This document shows, piece after piece, positions 27,760 to 34,401 of a DNA stretch of 64,000 bases. Origin of the DNA: a virus; IMG/VR virus record IMGVR_UViG_3300011113_000621, positions 35,754 to 99,753 of that record, one strand, 5' to 3'. Numbering within the stretch: the first letter of the stretch is position 1; each line of letters opens with the position of its first letter. Both the position numbers and the translations under genes were made by a program. Under the pieces are notes generated by a model that searched no databases, had not been told where the DNA came from, and saw only the letters and a list, made by a program, of their open reading frames with translations.

Positions 27760-27845
27760 CTTGGAAAGGGTGTCTACAACCTGAACGGATTGGAGGTACG
27801 TCCAGGGAGACCCTTGGCATAAGGTATGAACGGACCTTTACCAAG
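27760..27845 (-). ncRNA. candidate structured small RNA
   Basis: Between a TGATATAAT promoter (27853-27861) and the terminator at 27730-27759 there is no credible gene. The predicted RNA begins at the 5' arm of a closing helix, CTTGGTAAAGG (27835-27845) with CCTTTCCAAG (27760-27769), ten pairs with one bulge. Inside, CCAAGGGTCTCCCTGG can form another stem. A 39-codon ATG frame crosses the terminator and has no ribosome site. Function unknown. Confidence 0.6.
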
Positions 27846-27852
27846 TAGGACA

Positions 27853-27861
27853 ATTATATCA
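27853..27861 (-). promoter_or_regulatory. TGATATAAT promoter of small RNA, fused to the HDAC stop codon
   Basis: The TGA of this motif is also the stop codon of the 27859-28791 gene. Predicted start point 27845/27846, the first base of the RNA's closing helix. Confidence 0.7.
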
Positions 27862-28791
27862 TGCCCAGGAGAATAAACGAACCTCTTCATAGACCGTACC
27901 TACGACCTGACTCCAAATCTGTGGCGTGTGGTCAAACGGCTGATACCCACCGGCTCCTCCGATTAGGACTCGGCCTTGAGAATAGGTGTTGGCAATTTGG
28001 CCTACGACCTTAGCCGCATACTCATATCCAGGGTAATCGAAGTTAAGTGTTGACAACGGATCTGAAATGTGAGCATCAGCTCCAGTAGCTAACAGCACAA
28101 CATCTGGTTGGATCTTGTGTGACAGCTCTGCAACTTGATCTACCGCATCACGAAATACGTCATCACCGGAGCCTGGATCTAACGCCCAGTTATAAATACC
28201 GAACGAAGGTATATGCCCATCAAGACCTGTGCCTGGAAAAATTGCAGAGTCATGAATCGAGCATGTAATGATATCTCTTGAGCTGGCAAGTAGATTCTCA
28301 ACGCCATCGCCATGATGCGCATCCCAGTCGATGTACATAACCTTCATGCCATTACGATGAAATTCCTTTGCAGCCCAAGCCATGTCGTTGAAAACACAAA
28401 ATCCGGAGCTGTGATTACGTTGAGCATGGTGCTTAGCTCCCTGAGGATTAAAGCCAACCTTCAAGTCGCCCGCAAGCATCTTTTCCGTAAGACGAACTGT
28501 TCCGGCAAACATGTGTAATGCAACCTTACCCTTGTGGGTATCATCCGGTCTCCATTCACCGCAATGCCCAAGGTCTAAAACCTTTGAAACATATTCCTTA
28601 TCGTGAATTGACTCTACGAGAGCTCTGTCCGTATCAAGGATGTCTGGTTTTATGACTACGACGTCGTGGTCTTCCTGCAACATCTGCGTTGCATACTTTG
28701 CACGAACTGGATTAGTTGGATGCTCGAAATCTGAGCTACCAAGTTTCCAGTCAAGATACACGTCATCGTATGAGATGTGTAACTTAGTCAT
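27859..28791 (-). CDS. histone-deacetylase-superfamily deacetylase (AcuC/HDAC-like)
   Basis: 310 residues with the full active site of the arginase-deacetylase fold: His121-His122 in GAKHHAQRN followed by SGFCVFND, the metal ligands in YIDWDAHHGDGVE (Asp155/157, His159), Asp244 in DAHISDPL, and the catalytic Tyr283 in GGAGGYQP. The family removes acetyl groups from lysine side chains, polyamines or small molecules through zinc. It overlaps the phosphatase gene by 8 bases, so the two are made together; host protein acetylation is a plausible target. Substrate unknown. Confidence 0.9.
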   Translation of the reverse strand: MTKLHISYDDVYLDWKLGSSDFEHPTNPVRAKYATQMLQEDHDVVVIKPDILDTDRALVESIHDKEYVSKVLDLGHCGEWRPDDTHKGKVALHMFAGTVRLTEKMLAGDLKVGFNPQGAKHHAQRNHSSGFCVFNDMAWAAKEFHRNGMKVMYIDWDAHHGDGVENLLASSRDIITCSIHDSAIFPGTGLDGHIPSFGIYNWALDPGSGDDVFRDAVDQVAELSHKIQPDVVLLATGADAHISDPLSTLNFDYPGYEYAAKVVGQIANTYSQGRVLIGGAGGYQPFDHTPQIWSQVVGTVYEEVRLFSWA

Positions 28792-29302
28792 TTAACTTCA
28801 ACTCCCTTAGATATTTCTCAAAGCTTGGATTTATCAAGACAGCGCTTGAGCGCTTTGTCCGCATTAACTCAATAGCTTGCTCAGCTGTATAGCCTTCAAG
28901 CATGAGAACAATTCCCATAGTTAAGCCAGATCTATTGATTCCAGCTTGACACCTAACAAGAACATTCTTGCCAGACTTCCACTGTTCGTGTGCGTATTTA
29001 GCCGCACGCATTAGTGCAGCCTCATCAAAGCTGGAGTTATCATCATAAAATCCGTAGCGAACTTCCTCGACAAACCAGTCAACAGGTCGTGCCCATGCAT
29101 AGAGCGTGACGACTACATCGAACTCTTTTTGTGTTATCTCACGAGTACCGTAAGGGTTTGCCACATAGTCAATCGTGTCAAAATCATCTGTACCACCAAG
29201 CCAAAGCCCTGAAAGGATCTCGCTCCATAGGGGAAAGTTCCAGTCAATTTCATGCTGCGGCGCAGCACCAAATTCCTCTGTACTATAAGTTGCCATTGTC
29301 AT
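28784..29302 (-). CDS. dual-specificity protein phosphatase
   Basis: 172 residues from ATG at 29302, chosen for AAAGGAC just upstream. The P-loop VRCQAGINRSG (Cys118, Arg124) is the CX5R signature, with Arg where cellular enzymes have His; Asp88 in FYDDNSS is a candidate general acid, and a final helical region follows. The N-terminal SEILSGLWLGGTDD is typical of DSP folds. It should dephosphorylate Ser/Thr/Tyr of host or phage proteins. Shares an operon with the deacetylase; promoter at 29360-29368. Confidence 0.85.
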   Translation of the reverse strand: MTMATYSTEEFGAAPQHEIDWNFPLWSEILSGLWLGGTDDFDTIDYVANPYGTREITQKEFDVVVTLYAWARPVDWFVEEVRYGFYDDNSSFDEAALMRAAKYAHEQWKSGKNVLVRCQAGINRSGLTMGIVLMLEGYTAEQAIELMRTKRSSAVLINPSFEKYLRELKLND

Positions 29303-29359
29303 GTGTCCTTTCGTATGGGTGGGCACCCTAGCAACCACTTGTTAGGGTTCCCACGGGTC

Positions 29360-29368
29360 TATTATATC
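29360..29368 (-). promoter_or_regulatory. TGATATAAT promoter of phosphatase-deacetylase operon
   Basis: TGATATAATAGACCC, between the tRNA gene and the phosphatase start. Confidence 0.75.
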
Positions 29369-29391
29369 AGGTTTGTAAACAACTCTAAAAC

Positions 29392-29467
29392 ATGGAGCGG
29401 ACGACGGGGGTCGAACCCGCGACCTGAACCTTGGCAAGGTTCCGCGCTACCAACTGCGCTACGTCCG
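29392..29467 (-). tRNA. tRNA-Gly (anticodon GCC)
   Basis: 76 bases including an encoded CCA. Acceptor GCGGACG pairs with CGTCCGC; D-arm GCGCAGTTGGTAGCGC; anticodon loop TTGCCAA in a CCT/AGG-type stem; T-arm GCGGGTTCGACCCCCG-like with TTCGA. All four arms are intact. The 5' end abuts the stop of the proteasome-like gene, so it is probably processed from that transcript. Confidence 0.95.
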
Positions 29468-30031
29468 CTAGAACTTCTGGGACTTTATAATGATAGGTGC
29501 AGCTGAGTAAATATCCCACTTGATTGCAGCAGCTATCGCTTTTTTTATATTCTCTTCTGCTTGTTTCAGTGTCTTTGCTGGACCTAGAATCTCTAGAGCT
29601 CCAAGCACAACATCTCCTCCTGAACCACCGTAATAAACATTACGAACATCTCTGTCCCAAGAGTAGTCTTCAGAAATTGGATATATGACACCGCGCACTG
29701 CAATTAAAAACATCGAGTCATGCGCTGCCGCATCACCATCTTCCTTCATGTCATAACCAGCTTCAATAAAAGCTCGCCGCATCTCCGGGACAAACTTCTT
29801 AGTCATAAAGGAATCTAAGTTTTCTACGCTGTTAGGCGGTTTTGGTGGAGTCCAACCAAACTGAAGAATGTTAGATCCACGACTTGCACCAGCTCCAGCA
29901 ATTAGGTATGGTCCGTTTTCAATGACCTTATGAGTCGCCATTGTTGTGTATCGACCTGACTCTTCAGAAGCTCTAGAGTCACATCCAATAACACACCAAC
30001 CATTACCTTGTATTGCGGCAAGTGTAGTCAT
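29468..30031 (-). CDS. proteasome beta-like Ntn-hydrolase
   Basis: 187 residues from ATG at 30031, set by GGGAGAGG. After Met removal the chain begins TTLAAIQGNGWCVIGCDSRA: Thr1, Asp17 and a lysine at ~34 (ATHKVIENG) correspond to the catalytic Thr1/Asp17/Lys33 of 20S proteasome and HslV subunits, and AGAGASRGSN and GGSGGDVVLGAL fit the fold. There is no propeptide, as in HslV. It may form a peptidase ring or an unrelated hydrolase. Actinobacteria have proteasomes, so interference or host-protein degradation is possible. TATAAT at 30111-30116 is its likely -10, with a CACCTGGG/CCCAGGTG hairpin in the leader. Confidence 0.75.
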   Translation of the reverse strand: MTTLAAIQGNGWCVIGCDSRASEESGRYTTMATHKVIENGPYLIAGAGASRGSNILQFGWTPPKPPNSVENLDSFMTKKFVPEMRRAFIEAGYDMKEDGDAAAHDSMFLIAVRGVIYPISEDYSWDRDVRNVYYGGSGGDVVLGALEILGPAKTLKQAEENIKKAIAAAIKWDIYSAAPIIIKSQKF

Positions 30032-30097
30032 AAACCTCTCCCTAAAACCCTGGTCACCTGGGGACAAATGTATCCCAGGTGAGAGGGCTACGTCTAA

Positions 30098-30427
30098 TTA
30101 CGCAGGGTCAATTATACTGAGAGGAACCGTAACATTTGAAGATTGAACCTCACCATTAGGAAGATACCTTGCAAACCTTCCTACCGGAGTTTCAAGTCTA
30201 ACCACAACCTTTGTGCGATTCTTTGAGATGATTTGAGCATATTGCCCAACCATATACCGCGTTCCGGTGAGTTCATTAAACCTAACTCTATCACCAACAC
30301 TAAAGTCGGTAATCTTCTTGTTCTTACGAACTTCACTCAGTCTATCTTTGGCAGCCTGTGTGATTTTGTCAAGTGAGTCATCAAATTTGCCTGAGGCTAT
30401 TTGACTCAATACTGTCTCAATATCCAT
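30098..30427 (-). CDS. hypothetical protein with KOW/SH3-like segment
   Basis: 109 residues. Helical first half, then VGDRVRFNELTGTRYMVGQY and TKVVVRLETPVGRF, a small beta-barrel of the KOW type that often binds RNA or proteins. Cassette ribosome site CGACGAAAGGAAGG, promoter at 30455-30463. Confidence 0.6.
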   Translation of the reverse strand: MDIETVLSQIASGKFDDSLDKITQAAKDRLSEVRKNKKITDFSVGDRVRFNELTGTRYMVGQYAQIISKNRTKVVVRLETPVGRFARYLPNGEVQSSNVTVPLSIIDPA

Positions 30428-30454
30428 GGTACCTTCCTTTCGTCGTTAAGTACT

Positions 30455-30463
30455 ATTATATCA
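30455..30463 (-). promoter_or_regulatory. TGATATAAT cassette promoter
   Basis: TGATATAATAGTAC then TTAACGACGAAAGG. Its TGA is the stop codon of 30461-30643. Confidence 0.8.
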
Positions 30464-30643
30464 TACTTTTGACAGGAATGTAACATCTCCGGGGTAGAAT
30501 CTTTTCCCGTGAAGGTCATCAACCAGCTTTAAGGCAAGAGCTACCGCTGCTGTCTCACTGGAACTGATGACCTCGAGTTCACGAGTATCGTCACTTGTGT
30601 TTCTAGCATTAAGCTTTACCTTGTATCGGTAAGCTTTTGTCAT
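30461..30643 (-). CDS. small hypothetical protein
   Basis: 60 residues, beta-alpha with an N-terminal KAYRYKVKLNARNTSDDTRE strand pair. ATG overlaps the upstream TGA by one base (TGATG), so translation is coupled. Confidence 0.6.
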   Translation of the reverse strand: MTKAYRYKVKLNARNTSDDTRELEVISSSETAAVALALKLVDDLHGKRFYPGDVTFLSKV

Positions 30644-30891
30644 CAAGCATCAACCTCAGCCTTGAGGTATTGAATGCCCTCAGATTTTTGTGCTTCGTCT
30701 TGTTCCCAAGGCAAACGTGTTCTATCAATATCAAGTAAGCTGTTGGTAAACATTACCGCAGTCTTCTTTGCAGCTCCCAATGTTGTATGGGCAGCATAAC
30801 GTTCCTCGCCTGATGCGAGGTCCTTTACCTTTACGAGCCACGCGGATTGCGGAGCTTTATTTTTGAGTAGAGTTGCTACTACACTCATCAT
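30643..30891 (-). CDS. small hypothetical protein
   Basis: 82 residues with a strand-rich start (AWLVKVKDLASGEERYAAHT) and an alpha-helical end. AAAGAGGAA precedes ATGATG. First gene of a two-gene unit under the 30925-30933 promoter. Confidence 0.6.
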   Translation of the reverse strand: MMSVVATLLKNKAPQSAWLVKVKDLASGEERYAAHTTLGAAKKTAVMFTNSLLDIDRTRLPWEQDEAQKSEGIQYLKAEVDA

Positions 30892-30924
30892 TTCCTCTTT
30901 TCTTTGTCTTTGTGTTATAAACCT

Positions 30925-30933
30925 ATTATATCA
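30925..30933 (-). promoter_or_regulatory. TGATATAAT promoter
   Basis: TGATATAATAGG upstream of the 30891 start. Confidence 0.75.
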
Positions 30934-30936
30934 GGT

Positions 30937-31242
30937 TTAGTCATCATCCGAACTGGAGCGAGATCTTACCTTTTCCTGTTGGTCCCACATCTCTTCGCGA
31001 AGAGCACGTTCGTACTCATCACCGCGATACGAGTTAGAGCCAAAGGAGATATCCTCATCTTCATGAAGCTTATCTAAGCTAAGAACCGCAGTGTGCCCTG
31101 AAGCTGCAAACATGATTATGAGCTTTACGTCACCTTCATTTGCATCATCAACTAAAGCTACCGTAAAGGGAAGTCCTGCGACACCATTGCGATGATAAGC
31201 TAGATCAAGTATTTGTAATCTATCTGGGTCGATTCTTGTCAC
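30937..31242 (-). CDS. acidic hypothetical protein
   Basis: 101 residues. Compact alpha/beta first half (FTVALVDDANEGDVKLIIMF), charged C-terminus ending in RSRSSSDDD. GTG start behind GAAAGGA overlaps the stop of the preceding gene by four bases (GTGA). No family recognised. Confidence 0.55.
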   Translation of the reverse strand: MTRIDPDRLQILDLAYHRNGVAGLPFTVALVDDANEGDVKLIIMFAASGHTAVLSLDKLHEDEDISFGSNSYRGDEYERALREEMWDQQEKVRSRSSSDDD

Positions 31243-31400
31243 GAGGCTTTCCTTTCAGCAGTACTTGGTCTTTTCTTTGTAATCGTGCAACCTTCAAGCT
31301 TTTGCTTTGCTATCCAGTCCTTAGCTGTTTTCTCGTCAGAGAACTGGCCTAGCCACTTGTCTCCTTGAAAGACGTTAACGAGTTTGTATAGATTACTCAT
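31239..31400 (-). CDS. 53-residue basic protein
   Basis: MSNLYKLVNVFQGDKWLGQF then a Lys-rich helical segment (DEKTAKDWIAKQKLEG). Starts and stops overlap both neighbours by four bases (ATGA and GTGA), placing it in the operon of the HTH regulator upstream. Unknown function. Confidence 0.6.
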   Translation of the reverse strand: MSNLYKLVNVFQGDKWLGQFSDEKTAKDWIAKQKLEGCTITKKRPSTAERKAS

Positions 31401-32038
31401 ATCGCAGCTCGATTCTTTTTAATAACTGGTTTGTAAGATCTACTGTTCCCACCAGTCTTCATGTATCCGTATCTTACGAGACGGAAGCGTAATGCTCCAT
31501 GAGTGACGCCAAGCTTCTTAGCAAGATGATAAAGCGTAACCTTTTGCTGGCTGTGAACTTTCCAAATAAGAGCCGCATACTCTTCAGCCTCCTCGCGATA
31601 CCTTGGAGAATGACTACGAACAAGTTGTGCAAAAGGTTGAAGCTCAAGTAGACGAGCTAAGTCCTTGGCATCTGGCTCGTAAGGTTCATATTTATACTTG
31701 ACAACTGTCTCTGTCGGAAGATTTGGAATTGGAAATTCCTCAGGAAACATCTTGATCTGTTCGATTAAGTCCTGGCCAATACTGACGTCAATTTGTCGAA
31801 TTCGTTCTCTAGTTAAGTCTGTTGCGTCCGCAATTGACTGTAGAGTCCAGCCCGCATGTCTTAGTGCAGCAATGTAGGAATTTCTTACCAAGGCATCACT
31901 CTCTTGATCTCTGTGAGGAGAGGCGCCAAATGACTTAAGGATAAGTCTAACGTTCTCAGGTAAAACCTGATTACTTACTACCGTATGAGTTTCCTCGGTG
32001 GCAACAAGCTTGCTAAAGTCTTTTCGTGTTTGTGTCAT
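31397..32038 (-). CDS. DNA-binding regulator with two HTH segments
   Basis: 213 residues. Residues ~58-90 (GWTLQSIADATDLTRERIRQ) resemble sigma-factor region 4 HTHs. Residues ~170-200 (VTLYHLAKKLGVTHGALRFR) form a second HTH. The mRNA appears leaderless: TATAAT, six bases, ATG. A palindrome in the promoter spacer (ACTTTCTTTAGAAAGT at 32056-32071) suggests autoregulation. Confidence 0.7.
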   Translation of the reverse strand: MTQTRKDFSKLVATEETHTVVSNQVLPENVRLILKSFGASPHRDQESDALVRNSYIAALRHAGWTLQSIADATDLTRERIRQIDVSIGQDLIEQIKMFPEEFPIPNLPTETVVKYKYEPYEPDAKDLARLLELQPFAQLVRSHSPRYREEAEEYAALIWKVHSQQKVTLYHLAKKLGVTHGALRFRLVRYGYMKTGGNSRSYKPVIKKNRAAI

Positions 32039-32044
32039 GGATAT

Positions 32045-32073
32045 ATTATATCATACTTTCTTTAGAAAGTAAA
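32045..32073 (-). promoter_or_regulatory. leaderless promoter with operator-like palindrome
   Basis: -10 TGATATAAT (32045-32053), -35-like TTTACT 17 bases upstream, and a 7+2+7 inverted repeat between them. Transcription should begin at the ATG of 31397-32038. Confidence 0.7.
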
Positions 32074-32075
32074 AT

Positions 32076-32107
32076 GGAGCTGGGCCACTTCTCCTTAGCC
32101 CAGCTCC
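32076..32107 (-). terminator. intrinsic terminator
   Basis: GGAGCTGGGC/GCCCAGCTCC stem followed by ATTTTACTTTCT on the minus strand, after the 32116 stop. Confidence 0.85.
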
Positions 32108-32115
32108 AAGTGGTG

Positions 32116-32391
32116 CTACTTCTTAGGGAACTTCTTTTGTCCGCGTCTGATTGCAGACATGGTCATCGAAGCTTCCTTCGTGGTGTTTACCTGAATCTTC
32201 TCTCCTGTGGAGGTATTGAAGATCAGATAGTGTGAGCTATCCACCGCACGTAAAACCGCAAGGGTCTTACGCTTACGGAAGTAAGCTGGCTTGTAACCAT
32301 TTGGAAGTTTGACTCCGCGAGCCAAGGGAGGAAGCTGCTCTATGCGAGTTCCAGGCTTGGCACGAGCTGGAGATTTGATCTTCGCAGTCAT
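32116..32391 (-). CDS. basic hypothetical protein
   Basis: 91 residues, pI clearly high (KIKSPARAKPGTR, YFRKRKTLAVLR, RRGQKKFPKK) around a strand-rich core. Possibly nucleic-acid binding. GACGAAAGGACACC ribosome cassette; TATAAT at 32438-32443 is the likely -10, with an ATGAGC/GCTCAT hairpin in the leader. Confidence 0.6.
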   Translation of the reverse strand: MTAKIKSPARAKPGTRIEQLPPLARGVKLPNGYKPAYFRKRKTLAVLRAVDSSHYLIFNTSTGEKIQVNTTKEASMTMSAIRRGQKKFPKK

Positions 32392-32437
32392 GGTGTCCTT
32401 TCGTCTTTTATGAGCGCCTTGCTCATACTTGCTTATC

Positions 32438-32443
32438 TATTAT
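32438..32443 (-). promoter_or_regulatory. -10 box
   Basis: TATAAT in CTGTATATAATAG, a variant of the cassette promoter, for 32116-32391. Confidence 0.6.
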
Positions 32444-32472
32444 ATACAGATAAGGCAAATCTGTAAAACTAG

Positions 32473-32673
32473 TTAGGACAGGGCGAGTGGGTTACACTCG
32501 GGTAGAACGTGAGTTCTCCATTCACGGATAATCCTGTCAAAGGTATCCGTATACCCAAACTCCTTAGCTCGAAGGAGAATGGCGTAGTCCGCAAGGGACT
32601 CAGCCCAGACCTCTTCGTGGTCCTTTGAGTTTTGAGCGGAGCAGCTTACGCAGAAATCTTGTTTTGTTTCCAC
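32473..32673 (-). CDS. small cysteine-containing hypothetical protein
   Basis: 66 residues, FCVSCSAQNSKDHEE start, then helical. GTG start with AAGGA six bases upstream, overlapping the preceding gene by 28 bases in another frame. Unknown role. Confidence 0.5.
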   Translation of the reverse strand: METKQDFCVSCSAQNSKDHEEVWAESLADYAILLRAKEFGYTDTFDRIIREWRTHVLPECNPLALS

Positions 32674-32771
32674 GACTGGTCCTTGATCTTTTGTTGTAGC
32701 TCGCGATTTGGCACGAGCGCCAGAAGAACTAAACCAAGCTCTTCCTCGGTAAGTGTAATTGTGTATTCCAT
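32646..32771 (-). CDS. 41-residue hypothetical protein
   Basis: MEYTITLTEEELGLVLLALV then a basic tail. The ATG at 32771 is preferred over a longer frame because GGAGAGGAC and the promoter at 32794-32802 lie immediately upstream. Confidence 0.6.
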   Translation of the reverse strand: MEYTITLTEEELGLVLLALVPNRELQQKIKDQSWKQNKISA

Positions 32772-32793
32772 GAGAGTCCTCTCCTTTTGTACT

Positions 32794-32802
32794 ATTATAT
32801 CA
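32794..32802 (-). promoter_or_regulatory. TGATATAAT promoter fused to stop codon
   Basis: TGATATAATAGTACAAAAGGAG; the TGA ends the 32800-32970 gene. Confidence 0.8.
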
Positions 32803-32970
32803 GGAACGACCGCAAGTTTGCTCTTCTTTTTGGAGAAGAGCTTTAGCCGCGCTGAGGTGTAGATCGCAGGAAGATACCGCACTCGTGATCTGACGCTGGC
32901 TTGATACTCCAGAGCAGACCGCACAATAAGAGACGTGGGTTGCTTTTTTAGAACAGTAGTGGCAAATCAA
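32800..32970 (-). CDS. zinc-finger-like small protein
   Basis: 56 residues from TTG at 32970: CHYCSKKATHVSYCAVC, then CDLH, a likely zinc site. The TTG overlaps the upstream stop (TTGA) and has GAGGAGG seven bases before it, far better than the ATG at 33009. Confidence 0.6.
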   Translation of the reverse strand: MICHYCSKKATHVSYCAVCSGVSSQRQITSAVSSCDLHLSAAKALLQKEEQTCGRS

Positions 32971-33347
32971 CTTTGAGCCTCCTCTTGCACATCTCCGTAG
33001 GCTTTGCATGTGTCAACTAAGTCTTCAACAAATGACTTAAAAGACATAGGTCCAGCTCCGGCACGTTTAGCTACTACTTCCTCGGCAGTCTTCATGTCAG
33101 CATTTTTAATTAAATGATACAAATGAATGAGATCAGATTTAGAGACCGAATATGGACTAAAGACAAAGTCATCGGATTTCCGCTGTGTCGATTCGGGTTG
33201 TGGTTCGATGCCAGCATACACCGACTCTACGAAATCAAAATCATGAAAATCATCACGAATCTTTGTATAGGCGTAATTCGCATACTCTACATAAGCTTTA
33301 GCAAGCGCCTCCTCGATTCCTACAACTTGTTCTTGTTCGTTACTCAC
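32967..33347 (-). CDS. acidic hypothetical protein
   Basis: 126 residues, alpha-helical and acidic, ending VQEEAQS. GTG start with GAGGAGGCTCAAA, overlapping the upstream gene by eight bases. The same 16-base junction ends this gene (see findings). No family recognised. Confidence 0.6.
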   Translation of the reverse strand: MSNEQEQVVGIEEALAKAYVEYANYAYTKIRDDFHDFDFVESVYAGIEPQPESTQRKSDDFVFSPYSVSKSDLIHLYHLIKNADMKTAEEVVAKRAGAGPMSFKSFVEDLVDTCKAYGDVQEEAQS

Positions 33348-33522
33348 TTTGAGCCTCCTCTAACTTACTGAGGAATAACTCGATGTCCTTCTTGATGAAG
33401 TAGAAAGCATTACCGCATGAATAACAATACGCCTCAGTCATTGGGATCTCTCGGCAAAATGCGTCGATACCCGAGTGAATCAGGTCGGTGTTATCGCAAC
33501 CTTGCACTTGGCATTTCTTCAT
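33340..33522 (-). CDS. small zinc-ribbon protein
   Basis: 60 residues with CQVQGCDNTD, FCREI and CYSCGNAF, four or five metal-ligand cysteines, ending LEEAQSE. Cassette ribosome site CGACGAAAGGACG; promoter at 33621-33629 with a structured leader between. Confidence 0.65.
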   Translation of the reverse strand: MKKCQVQGCDNTDLIHSGIDAFCREIPMTEAYCYSCGNAFYFIKKDIELFLSKLEEAQSE

Positions 33523-33548
33523 TTTCGTCCTTTCGTCGTTTGATTTGG

Positions 33549-33612
33549 CAGCTCAGAGGACTTACCGCAGACGACCGCTGTAGTGAGCGATGTTCCGCGT
33601 GCCCCTGAACTG
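33549..33612 (-). ncRNA. structured 5' leader RNA
   Basis: The leader of the 33340-33522 gene is ~70 bases longer than the usual cassette. The extra part is closed by an 11-pair helix, CAGTTCAGGGG (33602-33612) with CCTCTGAGCTG (33549-33559), two G-U pairs. It sits between the TGATATAAT promoter and the standard AACGACGAAAGGAC. Could be a cis-regulatory element or a cleaved small RNA. Confidence 0.5.
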
Positions 33613-33620
33613 TTAGTACT

Positions 33621-33629
33621 ATTATATCA
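33621..33629 (-). promoter_or_regulatory. TGATATAAT promoter
   Basis: TGATATAATAGTAC upstream of the structured leader. Confidence 0.8.
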
Positions 33630-33644
33630 GGTTTGGAGTGAGAA

Positions 33645-33670
33645 GGTACCCTACTCACAAGTAGGGTACC
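33645..33670 (-). terminator. hairpin after 33683 gene
   Basis: Perfect GGTACCCTACT/AGTAGGGTACC stem, four-base loop; only weak T content follows. Confidence 0.65.
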
Positions 33671-33682
33671 CGCAACTTGATT

Positions 33683-34126
33683 TTAGTTTAGTGGGTATGA
33701 ATTAAGGAAGAACTCTTGAAGATCTTTATCAATCCACCAACCTCGGTAGAAGACTAAGGGAGAGTCATCTGTCATTAGAAGATCATCAAAATACATTTGA
33801 GTGCCTTCTGGTTCTTCATCTAGACTAAAAACTGCTATGTGGTCTACACCTTCAATTTCTATGTATAAACCCGCATCAATAAAGTGGTATGAGTTATCTG
33901 GGTATCTGAATGTTAAGATCTGGCCATCTGCACTTACTTCAACAACCTCTGCTTGATCTATCTTTACTGATGGATCAATTGGTGTACTCTGGAACATGGA
34001 CTGTTTTTCTATCCACATTCTTAGAGGTTGTGTTTTTGAGTTTTTGAAGATTTCATGTATCTTCTGTGAAGGTGTGAGGGTGGTGTCCTCGGAAACCTTC
34101 TTTATGTATTCATATGTTGGATACAT
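33683..34126 (-). CDS. stand-alone paralogue of a giant-protein module
   Basis: 147 residues. The stretches ADGQILTFRYPDNSYHFIDA and SPLVFYRGWWIDKDLQEF align with GDGQSLIVRFPDGTYHHIDT and GLPYYRGGFIDNARQKEM near residues 740-830 of the giant head protein, including the preceding helix and IDPS turn. So this small gene is a copy of one of its domains. AAGGAAA precedes the ATG; promoter TGTTATAAT at 34155-34163. Function unknown. Confidence 0.65.
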   Translation of the reverse strand: MYPTYEYIKKVSEDTTLTPSQKIHEIFKNSKTQPLRMWIEKQSMFQSTPIDPSVKIDQAEVVEVSADGQILTFRYPDNSYHFIDAGLYIEIEGVDHIAVFSLDEEPEGTQMYFDDLLMTDDSPLVFYRGWWIDKDLQEFFLNSYPLN

Positions 34127-34154
34127 TCATTTTCCTTTCCTTTGGTTAGTATCT

Positions 34155-34163
34155 ATTATAACA
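34155..34163 (-). promoter_or_regulatory. TGTTATAAT promoter
   Basis: Extended -10 TGTTATAATAGATAC for 33683-34126. Confidence 0.75.
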
Positions 34164-34184
34164 TAATAGAAAGGAAAAGTAAAC

Positions 34185-34397
34185 TCAGGGTGTGAACTCC
34201 AACATTGCCTTTGCCCAGCTTGCCAGCTTGGGTTCAAACTTGTTTTTGTGGTGGCCGCATAGGTATAGGTCGCCGGAGTCACCGGAGATCTTCCAAAGGG
34301 CGCGAGCAACGCGGCACGCATCACATTGGACATACTCGGAGAAGGTCGAAGGCTCTAAGGGAGCCTGAGCTTCAAGCACCGCACCTGTCTCACTCAC
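34185..34397 (-). CDS. small zinc-binding protein (DUF7455-like)
   Basis: 70 residues with QCDACRVARALWKI, GDLYLCGHHKNKF and a final helix: CxxC plus CxHH, the pattern of short actinobacterial/phage zinc proteins. GTG start 4 bases past the upstream stop; weak ribosome site. Confidence 0.65.
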   Translation of the reverse strand: MSETGAVLEAQAPLEPSTFSEYVQCDACRVARALWKISGDSGDLYLCGHHKNKFEPKLASWAKAMLEFTP

Positions 34398-34401
34398 GAG
34401 A

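Noticed and set aside
27722-27815. 39-codon ATG frame in the 27.8 kb interval
   Set aside because: Runs through a strong terminator and lacks a ribosome site.
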